Source of the DNA: Microbacterium marinilacus
Lineage (GTDB): Bacteria; Actinomycetota; Actinomycetes; Actinomycetales; Microbacteriaceae
Direction of reading: 5' to 3'
Length of the DNA stretch: 64,000 nt
Assembly: GCF_019753765.1 (NCBI RefSeq)
Contig: NZ_JAIJZW010000001.1
Span: forward strand, 477,127-541,126
Below the pieces are notes generated by a model. That model made no database searches and was not told the origin of the DNA. It was given only the letters and a program-made list of their open reading frames with translations. Position numbers and translations under genes: made by a program. Positions 58,043-64,000 of this stretch are shown one piece after another; the first letter of the stretch is position 1, and every line of letters begins with the position of its first letter.

Positions 58043-59548
58043 TCAGGACGGGTCGACCGGCTTCGCGGGCAGAGAGACCTCGAACGTGGTGTCGCCGGGG
58101 GTGCTCTTCACGCGGATCTCGCCGTGGTGGGCGTCGACGATCGCCTTGACGATCGCGAGGCCCAGACCCGTGCCGCCCGTGGCGCGGGCGCGGGAGCGGT
58201 CGCCTCGGGCGAACCGCGTGAACAGCTCGCCCTGCAGGCTCGGGTCCACACCCGGTCCGTCGTCGTGCACGCGCAGGATCGCGCGCGTCGCGCTGCCCGT
58301 GCCCTCGTGCGTCAGGGAGGCGGTCACGGTCGTGCCGGCCGGCGTGTGCGTGCGCGCGTTCGCGAGCAGGTTCACGATGACCTGGTGCAGGCGTGCGGCG
58401 TCTCCCGCGACGACGACCGGCTCCTCGTCGACCTCGACCCGCCAGGCGTGGTCGGTGCCGGCGACGCGCTGATCGGCGACCGACTCGACGACGATCGGCG
58501 TCAGGTCGACTGCGCCGTAGACGAGCTCCTGGCCCTCGTCGAGGCGGGCGAGCAGCAGCAGGTCCTCGACCAGGCCGGTCATCCGCATCGACTGCGCCTG
58601 GATGCGCTCCAGTGACTGGCCCGTCGTGTCGCTGAGGGACGGGTCGCGCAGCGACAGCTCCGAGTACCCGCGGATGGAAGCCAGGGGAGTGCGCAGCTCG
58701 TGGCTCGCGTCGGCCACGAAGCGTCTCATCCGCTCCTCGTTGCGCTGGCGCGCGTCCAGGGACGCGTCGACATGGTCGAGCAGGGTGTTGAGCGCGGCGC
58801 CCACCTGGCCGATCTCGGTGTCGGGATCCGCCTGATCCGCGGGCACGCGCTCGTCGATCGAGACGGACCCCTGATCGAGGGGCTGACGCGCGACACGCTG
58901 GGCGGTCTCCGCGACGGCGCGCAGCGGCTTGAGGCCCTGCCGGATCACGATGGTGATGGCGGCGCCGAGGACGAAGAGCCCGGCGGCGGTCGTGAACGTG
59001 ATCGTGGTGAGGAGCTGCCCGATCGTCGAGCGCACGTCGTCCGTCGACTGCCCCATCGCGGCGGAGCCGCCTCGGATGCTGTCGATCTGGACGCGGTACT
59101 CGCCGAGGTCGCTCAGGCTGAGCGTGAACGTGTCGGGCCCGTGGCGGGAGATGTTCAGGTCCTCCAGCTGCGCGTCCGTCAGCCGGCGCACGTCATAGTG
59201 CGAGTCGATGTAGGCGCCGGTGCGCGCGCCGTCTTCGGTCTCCAGGATCAGGATCGTGCCGCGGTATGCGGGGATCTGCCGCAGCACGGCGGCGGCGTCC
59301 GCGGTCGCGTCGACGGCCTGCAGGAACTGGTGCGACTCGGTGACCGAGCTGCGCACCTGCTGCGACAGCCGCTCCTCGAGCACGTTGTTGAGCACCACGC
59401 TCGTGACGGCGGCGACGACCACGAAGATGAGCGACACGAACCCGAAGACGGTCAGCATCAGGCGCGCCTGGAAGGACAGCGGCCGCATGCGGCGGCGGGC
59501 GGGCGCCTCGGGCGGCACCTCGTCGACGGTCGCGTCGGGCGACGTCAC
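58043..59548 (-). CDS. Two-component sensor histidine kinase
   Basis: 501-residue membrane-anchored kinase. Two membrane helices (about residues 28-52 and 180-205) flank an extracytoplasmic sensor of about 130 residues (ESHQFLQAVDATADAAAVLRQ and onward). HAMP follows (GLKPLRAVAETAQRVARQPL). The H-box is FVADASHELRTPLASIRGYSEL with the phosphorylated His. The N, D and G boxes appear as LLANARTHTP, VHDDGPGV and GGTGLGLAIVK. It resembles TcrY/PhoR-type actinobacterial kinases. It overlaps the regulator stop by 4 bp and is the cognate partner of 59545-60303. Confidence 0.94.
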   Translation of the reverse strand: MTSPDATVDEVPPEAPARRRMRPLSFQARLMLTVFGFVSLIFVVVAAVTSVVLNNVLEERLSQQVRSSVTESHQFLQAVDATADAAAVLRQIPAYRGTILILETEDGARTGAYIDSHYDVRRLTDAQLEDLNISRHGPDTFTLSLSDLGEYRVQIDSIRGGSAAMGQSTDDVRSTIGQLLTTITFTTAAGLFVLGAAITIVIRQGLKPLRAVAETAQRVARQPLDQGSVSIDERVPADQADPDTEIGQVGAALNTLLDHVDASLDARQRNEERMRRFVADASHELRTPLASIRGYSELSLRDPSLSDTTGQSLERIQAQSMRMTGLVEDLLLLARLDEGQELVYGAVDLTPIVVESVADQRVAGTDHAWRVEVDEEPVVVAGDAARLHQVIVNLLANARTHTPAGTTVTASLTHEGTGSATRAILRVHDDGPGVDPSLQGELFTRFARGDRSRARATGGTGLGLAIVKAIVDAHHGEIRVKSTPGDTTFEVSLPAKPVDPS

Positions 59549-60303
59549 TGGGGCGCCTTGATCATGTAGCCGACGCCGCGCACGGTGTGGATGAGGGGCT
59601 CGCGGCCGGCATCGATCTTCTTCCGCAGGTAGGAGATGTAGAGCTCGACGACGCTCGAGCGCCCGCCGAAGTCGTAGCTCCAGACGCGGTCGAGGATCTG
59701 CGCCTTCGACACCACGCGGCGCTGGTTGCGCATGAGGAAGCGGAGCAGCTCGAACTCGGTCGCCGTGAGCTCGATGTCGGTGCCGTCGCGCTCGACCTCG
59801 TGGCTGTCCTCGTTCAGGCTGAGATCGCCCACCCGCAGGATGGGCTCCTCCTCGGCGGCGTGAGCGGTGCCCGAACGGCGCATCAGGGCCCGGAGGCGCG
59901 CCACCACCTCCTCCAGGCTGAACGGCTTCGTGACGTAGTCGTCGCCGCCGGCCGTGAGCCCCGCGACCCGGTCGCCGACCGCGTCCTTGGCGGTGAGGAA
60001 GAGCACCGGCACGTCGTCGCCCGCCTGGCGCAGGCGCTGCAGGACCGCCATGCCGTCCAGGTCGGGCATCATGATGTCGAGCACGAGCGCGTCGGGGCGG
60101 AACTCCTTGGCGGCGGTCAGCGCCTCGAAGCCGCTGGCGGCGGTGCGCACCTGCCAGCCCTCCATCTTCAGCGCCATCGCCAGGAGGTCCGTGAGCATCT
60201 GCTCGTCGTCGACGACGAGGACGCGGACGGGAGTCCCGTCGGCATGGACGAGGGCGGGGGCGTGGTGCGCGGGGGTGGGCTGCGAGGCGGTCATGGCATC
60301 CAT
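59545..60303 (-). CDS. OmpR-family response regulator
   Basis: 252-residue regulator. The receiver domain holds the acidic pocket VVDDEQ and the phospho-accepting Asp in VLDIMMPD, then TAKDAV and YVTKPFSLEEVVARL. The winged-helix DNA-binding domain has ELTATEFELLRFLMRNQRRVVSKAQILDRVWSYDF (key part EFELLRFLMRN). ATG 60303 or 60294 may be the start; neither has a strong ribosome site. Three CTATG direct repeats and a short palindrome lie upstream, towards the permease at 60464, which is likely to be a target. Confidence 0.93.
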   Translation of the reverse strand: MDAMTASQPTPAHHAPALVHADGTPVRVLVVDDEQMLTDLLAMALKMEGWQVRTAASGFEALTAAKEFRPDALVLDIMMPDLDGMAVLQRLRQAGDDVPVLFLTAKDAVGDRVAGLTAGGDDYVTKPFSLEEVVARLRALMRRSGTAHAAEEEPILRVGDLSLNEDSHEVERDGTDIELTATEFELLRFLMRNQRRVVSKAQILDRVWSYDFGGRSSVVELYISYLRKKIDAGREPLIHTVRGVGYMIKAPQ

Positions 60304-60312
60304 TGTGCGCTC

Positions 60313-60344
60313 AAAGCTATGAGCTTTCTATGGGGCCTCCTATG
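60313..60344. promoter_or_regulatory. Palindrome and three CTATG direct repeats, possible response-regulator box
   Basis: AAAGCT-ATG-AGCTTT (60313-60327) is a perfect 15-bp inverted repeat. CTATG occurs at 60317, 60328 and 60340, spacings of 11 and 12 bp, which matches the helical-turn-spaced direct repeats recognised by OmpR-family regulators. They lie in the 160-bp divergent region between the regulator and the ABC permease genes. Confidence 0.5.
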
Positions 60345-60463
60345 TGTGCGATGAGAATGCCGCCCGGCGGACATAGCGATCTCATACGTCCTCCCGACGA
60401 TTCGCCTCAGACCCGTTCCTAGCGTCGATCCGACGGCCGGCATCCGCGGCCGAGAGGAGACCC

Positions 60464-61951
60464 ATGTACTGGACCTATCTGCGGCGCGAACTGGCCGGCC
60501 GCAAGAAGCAGACGATCATCGTCGCGTCGGGACTCGCGATAGCGATCGCGCTCGTCATCATCGTGAACGCGCTCGCCGCGGGCGTCCGCGACGCGCAGAG
60601 CACCGCGCTCGCCTCCGTCTACGGGGTGGGCACCGACCTCACCGTCACCGGCGCGCAGGCCGAGCCCGGCGAGGGCGGCGGGCGCCCGTCGTTCGAGTTC
60701 GGAGAGGACGGCGGCACCACGAACGACGACGGCTCCACGTCGCTCAGCCAGTCCCGCCTGTCGACCGACATGATGCGGGGCACCCTCGATGCCGCCACAC
60801 TCGACACCGTCACCGCGATCGACGGCGTCGCGCAGGCGTCCGGCGCGCTGAGCCTCACCAACACCACGTTCGACGGTGAGCTGCCGCAGATGTCAGGCAC
60901 CGAGGGCGCCGAGGGGCAGATGCCCGAGGGCGGTCCCGCCGGCGGCGCTGGTGGCGAGGGCGGCGAGGGCGGCGGCTTCGGCGGCGGCCAGTTCGACGTG
61001 GACTCCTTCACGGTGCTCGGCATCGAGCCCGCCGACGCCACGGCCGGCGTCGGCCCGCTCTCCTCGGTCGAGCTCGTCGACGGGCGCCTGCTCGAGGCGG
61101 GCGACGCCGGCACGGACGTCGCAGTGCTCGACGAGACGTACGCCACGAGCTCCGACCTGGCCGTGGGCGACACGATCGACGTCGGCGGCACCGAGGTCGA
61201 GGTCGTCGGCATCGTCGCCTCCTCGTCCTCCGAGGCCGACACGGCGGCGAACGTCTACATCCCTCTCGACGTCGCGCAGGACATCTCGGGCGCCGGCGAC
61301 GTCGTCTCGACCGTCTACGTGCAGGCGTCCTCGTCGGACGCCATCTCGAGCGTGCAGAGCGCGCTGGAGGAGGCGCTGCCCGACACCACCGTGAGCTCGC
61401 AGTCCGACCTGGCGTCGAGCGTGTCGGGATCGCTGTCGAGCGCCTCGTCGCTCATCACGAGCCTCGGCACGTGGCTGTCGATCATCGTCCTCGCCGTCGC
61501 GGTCGCCCTGGCGGTGCTGTTCACCATCTCCGGCGTCTCCCGGCGCACACGTGAGTTCGGCACCCTGAAGGCCATCGGCTGGTCGAACGGGCGCGTCATC
61601 GGTCAGGTGGCGGGCGAGTCGGTCGTGCAGGGCGTGATCGGCGGCGTGATCGGCCTCGCCATCGGCCTCGCGGGCGTGATCGCGATCAACGTCATCCAGC
61701 CGACCATCTCGACGACGTCCGGCGGCGACTCCGCCCAGGGCGGCATGCCGGGCGGCGCCGGCGGGCCGGGCGGCGGCTTCGGCCAGGTCGCCCAGGCGGC
61801 GACCGACATCACCCTGACGGCCCCCGTCTCGGTGACCGTGATCCTCGCCGCGGTGGGGCTCGCGATCGCCGGCGGACTGGTGGCCGGCGCGTTCGGCGGA
61901 TGGCGCGCGGCCCGGCTGAGCCCCGCCGAGGCGCTGAGGTCGGTCGCGTGA
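60464..61951 (+). CDS. MacB/FtsX-like ABC transporter permease
   Basis: 495-residue permease. One N-terminal helix (TIIVASGLAIAIALVIIVNAL) is followed by a large extracytoplasmic domain (about residues 40-330) and three C-terminal helices in the FtsX domain (LSIIVLAVAVALAVLFTISG, VVQGVIGGVIGLAIGLAGVIAI, and a last helix at residues about 455-480). The extracytoplasmic part contains Gly-rich low-complexity tracts (GGAGGEGGEGGGFGGGQ, and GGMPGGAGGPGGGFGQ near the end). These proteins, with the LolD-like ATPase downstream, usually export peptides or lipids, or move out antimicrobials. It sits next to the two-component system, an arrangement typical of stress-sensing modules. ATG 60464 follows AGAGGAG. 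Confidence 0.88.
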   Translation: MYWTYLRRELAGRKKQTIIVASGLAIAIALVIIVNALAAGVRDAQSTALASVYGVGTDLTVTGAQAEPGEGGGRPSFEFGEDGGTTNDDGSTSLSQSRLSTDMMRGTLDAATLDTVTAIDGVAQASGALSLTNTTFDGELPQMSGTEGAEGQMPEGGPAGGAGGEGGEGGGFGGGQFDVDSFTVLGIEPADATAGVGPLSSVELVDGRLLEAGDAGTDVAVLDETYATSSDLAVGDTIDVGGTEVEVVGIVASSSSEADTAANVYIPLDVAQDISGAGDVVSTVYVQASSSDAISSVQSALEEALPDTTVSSQSDLASSVSGSLSSASSLITSLGTWLSIIVLAVAVALAVLFTISGVSRRTREFGTLKAIGWSNGRVIGQVAGESVVQGVIGGVIGLAIGLAGVIAINVIQPTISTTSGGDSAQGGMPGGAGGPGGGFGQVAQAATDITLTAPVSVTVILAAVGLAIAGGLVAGAFGGWRAARLSPAEALRSVA

Positions 61952-61985
61952 GCCGCGGGGGAGCGCTCCGCCGGCAGGGGAGCGG

Positions 61986-62030
61986 CACATCAGCACGTGT
62001 CACATCAGCACGTGTCACATCAGTACATGG
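61986..62030 (+). repeat. Three tandem copies of a 15-bp repeat between permease and ATPase genes
   Basis: CACATCAGCACGTGT occurs twice exactly (61986-62000 and 62001-62015), then a third copy with changes (CACATCAGTACATGG, 62016-62030), and a partial fourth (CGCATCAGG). Each complete unit contains the palindrome CACGTG. It lies in the 118-bp gap between permease stop and ATPase start and is not coding. It could be slippage-prone spacer or a protein-binding array. Confidence 0.85.
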
Positions 62031-62069
62031 CGCATCAGGGCAGGGCGCCGAACACAAGGGAGAACGGGA

Positions 62070-62789
62070 ATGAGCATCGTGGAAGCGCACGAGGGCGTCG
62101 CCGAGCAGGGCGCGGGGCCGGCGTATCGGATCTCCGGCGTCACCAAGACGTACCGGCAGAAGGGACGTGAGGTGAAGGCGCTCGCGGGGGTGGACGTCGA
62201 GATCGCCCAGGGCGACTTCGTCACCATCCAGGGACCGACCGGTGGCGGGAAGTCGACGTTCCTGCAGATCCTCGGTGCCCTCGACCGGCCGACCGACGGG
62301 ACGGTGCTGCTGGCCGGCAGCGACATCGCCCGGGCGTCCAACGCCGAGCTGGGCCGGCTGCGCGCCCACGACATCGGCTTCGTGTTCCAGGGCTTCAACC
62401 TGATCCCGACGCTGACGGCCGCCGAGAACGTCGACATGGGGCTCGAGCCCCTCGGCCTCGTCGCGGACGAGCGGTCGCGTCGCGTCTCGGAGGCGCTCGC
62501 CCACGTGGGCCTCGCCGAACGCGGCGACCACCGGCCGAGCGAGCTGTCGGGAGGTCAGCAGCAGCGCGTGGCGATCGCGCGCGCGATCGCGAAGCGGCCG
62601 AAGGTGCTGCTGGCGGACGAGCCGACCGGCAACCTCGACGAGAGCATGCGCGACGAGATCCTGCAGGTGCTGCAGGCGCTCAACGACGAGGGGCTCACCC
62701 TCATCGTCGTCACGCACGACTCGGCCGTCGCCCGCCGCGCGAAGCGCCGCCTGCGTCTCGACAAGGGCGTGGTCCGCGAGCTCGCCTGA
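62070..62789 (+). CDS. LolD/MacB-type ABC transporter ATP-binding protein
   Basis: 239-residue ATPase partnering the permease at 60464. Walker A GPTGGGKST (Thr in the place of the usual Ser), Q-loop VFQGFNLIPTLTAAENV, signature LSGGQQQRVAIARAI, Walker B VLLADEPTGNLDE (the NLD variant typical of MacB/LolD), and VTHDSAVARRAKR. A preceding segment PAYRISGVTKTYRQKGREVKALAGV shows the family N-terminus. Its ATG 62070 follows AAGGGAGAA. The 15-bp repeats lie between it and the permease. A strong terminator follows. Confidence 0.94.
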   Translation: MSIVEAHEGVAEQGAGPAYRISGVTKTYRQKGREVKALAGVDVEIAQGDFVTIQGPTGGGKSTFLQILGALDRPTDGTVLLAGSDIARASNAELGRLRAHDIGFVFQGFNLIPTLTAAENVDMGLEPLGLVADERSRRVSEALAHVGLAERGDHRPSELSGGQQQRVAIARAIAKRPKVLLADEPTGNLDESMRDEILQVLQALNDEGLTLIVVTHDSAVARRAKRRLRLDKGVVRELA

Positions 62790-62799
62790 CCCCGCCGAC

Positions 62800-62837
62800 G
62801 CAGAGAGGCCGCACCCGAAGGGGTGCGGCCTCTCTGC
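62800..62837. terminator. Strong bidirectional hairpin terminator
   Basis: Perfect 17-bp arms beginning GCAGAGAGGCCGCACCC with loop GAAG, between the ABC ATPase and the converging gnd gene. It is the longest perfect hairpin noted in the window. Confidence 0.88.
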
Positions 62838-62853
62838 GATCACCTGCGAGGCG

Positions 62854-64000
62854 TCAGTGCGTGTCCTCGGCCTCGATCTCGGTGCGGTCTCCCGACCACA
62901 GCGTGTGGAACGTGCCCGGCTTGTCGATGCGCTTGTAGGTGTGCGCGCCGAAGAAGTCGCGCTGTCCCTGCACGAGCGCCGCCGGCAGGCGATCGGCGCG
63001 GATGCCGTCGTAGTACGCCAGCGACGACGAGAACGCGGGCGAGGGGATGCCGGCCTGCGTCGCCGCGACCACGACGCGGCGCCACGCCGCCTGGCCCGAG
63101 GTGAGCGCCTCCGCGAAGTACGGCGCGGTCATCAGCACGGGCAGGTCAGGGGTCTCGGCGTACGCGTCGGCGATCCGGTTGAGGAACTGCGCGCGGATGA
63201 TGCAGCCCGCGCGCCAGATCTTCGAGATCGCGCCCAGGTCGATGTTCCAGCCGTACTCCGCAGCGCCCGCGCGGATCTCGTCGAACCCCTGCGAGTACGC
63301 CACGATCTTCGAGGCGAAGAGCGCCTGGCGCACGTCCTCGATGAACGCGTCGGCGTCCGCGACGCGGAAGTCCTCGTCCGGTCCGGGGAGCGACGCGGCG
63401 GCCTCGCGCTGCTCCGGGTGCGACGACAGCGAACGCGCGAACGTCGCCTCCGCGATGCCGGACACGGGCACGCCGAGCGACAGCGCGGTCTGCACGGTCC
63501 AGGCACCGGTGCCCTTCGCGCCCGCCTGGTCGAGGATCACGTCCACCAGCGGACGGCCCGTCGCGGCGTCGACCTGACGCAGCACCTCGGCGGTGATCTC
63601 GATCAGGTACGACTCGAGCTCGCCGGTGTTCCACTCGGCGAAGATGTCGGCGATCTCGGCCGGGGTCTTGCCCGTGCCGCGGCGGATCAGGTCGTACGCC
63701 TCGGCGATGAGCTGCATGTCGGCGTACTCGATGCCGTTGTGCACCATCTTGACGAAGTGGCCCGCGCCGTCGGTGCCGACGTGCGTGACGCAGGGCTCGC
63801 CGTCGGGGGCGACCGCGGCGATCGAGCGCAGGATCGGGCCCAGCGTGACCCAGGACTCCTCGGGGCCGCCCGGCATGATGGACGGGCCGGTGAGGGCGCC
63901 CTCCTCGCCGCCGGAGATGCCGGCGCCGACGAAGTTGATGCCGGTCTCGCGCACCGCCTTCTCGCGGCGGATGGTGTCGGTGAACAGCGCGTTGCCGCCG
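62854..64000 (-). CDS. gnd: 6-phosphogluconate dehydrogenase (decarboxylating), N-terminus outside window
   Basis: 382 C-terminal codons are visible of a protein usually about 470-490 residues; the start lies beyond base 64000. It oxidises 6-phosphogluconate to ribulose 5-phosphate and CO2 with NADP+ in the pentose phosphate pathway. Visible motifs are GAGISGGEEGALTGPSIMPGG near the window edge and the signature HVGTDGAGHFVKMVHNGIEY containing the catalytic Lys. KGTGAWTVQTALSLGVPVS and the C-terminal FFGAHTYKRID follow. It consumes the product of the gluconokinase at 2744-4285, though it is not in that operon. Confidence 0.96.
   Translation of the reverse strand, partial: GGNALFTDTIRREKAVRETGINFVGAGISGGEEGALTGPSIMPGGPEESWVTLGPILRSIAAVAPDGEPCVTHVGTDGAGHFVKMVHNGIEYADMQLIAEAYDLIRRGTGKTPAEIADIFAEWNTGELESYLIEITAEVLRQVDAATGRPLVDVILDQAGAKGTGAWTVQTALSLGVPVSGIAEATFARSLSSHPEQREAAASLPGPDEDFRVADADAFIEDVRQALFASKIVAYSQGFDEIRAGAAEYGWNIDLGAISKIWRAGCIIRAQFLNRIADAYAETPDLPVLMTAPYFAEALTSGQAAWRRVVVAATQAGIPSPAFSSSLAYYDGIRADRLPAALVQGQRDFFGAHTYKRIDKPGTFHTLWSGDRTEIEAEDTH

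Noticed and set aside
61986..62040. Tandem 15-bp repeats as a CRISPR array
   Set aside because: Units are directly adjacent without spacers and too short; no cas genes are present.

Overview
The window is a gene-dense, high-GC stretch (mostly G or C at third codon positions, many GTG starts) from an actinobacterium. The closest fit by gene content is the family Microbacteriaceae, most likely Microbacterium. Supporting signs are DtxR/IdeR-type iron boxes, TAnnnT -10 elements placed 6-7 nt before start codons (leaderless transcripts), and the tRNA-Gln/glmU/prs block. I saw no insertion sequences, prophage genes or CRISPR arrays, and no gene-free gap above 300 bases.

Layout. 1-4285: D-gluconate/L-idonate catabolism (permease fragment, gluconate 5-dehydrogenase, idonate dehydrogenase, gluconokinase). 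4342-7182: metG, tatD and a small membrane protein. 7228-10275: a fumarate reductase/aspartate oxidase-like flavoprotein divergent from a citrate synthase carrying a DNA-binding helix-turn-helix, with a 33-bp perfect palindrome between them. 10347-12215: rsmA and ispE. 12258-18132: an iron-siderophore import operon (binding protein, two permeases, ATPase, reductase) in which every gene overlaps the next by 4 bp, preceded by an iron box and an AraC regulator. 18224-21807: DUF427 and an osmoprotectant ABC importer. 21861-27270: a LacI-regulated ChvE/GguAB-type sugar importer with matching operators at both promoters.

27412-37424 is the most unusual region: a Nit1C-type gene cluster. It holds a radical SAM protein, a GNAT/AIR-synthase fusion, an MSMEG_0572-type protein, a Nit6803-type nitrilase, an MSMEG_0570-type protein, an FAD oxidoreductase, a second nitrilase-fold protein, a glycosyltransferase and an AMP-ligase. 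The second nitrilase homologue has Asp in place of the catalytic Cys and of the catalytic Glu. The ligase reads in frame, without a stop, into a DNA/RNA non-specific endonuclease domain. Nit1C clusters are tied to nitrogen starvation and cyanide assimilation, but their chemistry is unresolved.

37617-48547: an ABC-F protein, a metallo-beta-lactamase-fold hydrolase and a TetR gene sharing a 31-bp palindrome, a 44-residue lysine-rich protein, an SDR/TetR pair, and an AsnC-regulator/amidase/M20 amidohydrolase/DUF5058 membrane-protein cluster, then a MarR regulator. 48613-51726: tRNA-Gln, glmU, prs and an iron-boxed stand-alone siderophore-interacting domain. 51730-58032: an energy-coupling-factor (ECF) transporter (EcfT, fused EcfA, an oversized S component) with a tandem HAD hydrolase, facing a LacI regulator. 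This combination suggests import and dephosphorylation of an unidentified, probably sugar-like, compound. 58043-62837: a two-component system and a MacB-like ABC export pair. 62854-64000: the C-terminal part of gnd (6-phosphogluconate dehydrogenase), the enzyme that consumes the product of the gluconokinase at the start of the window.
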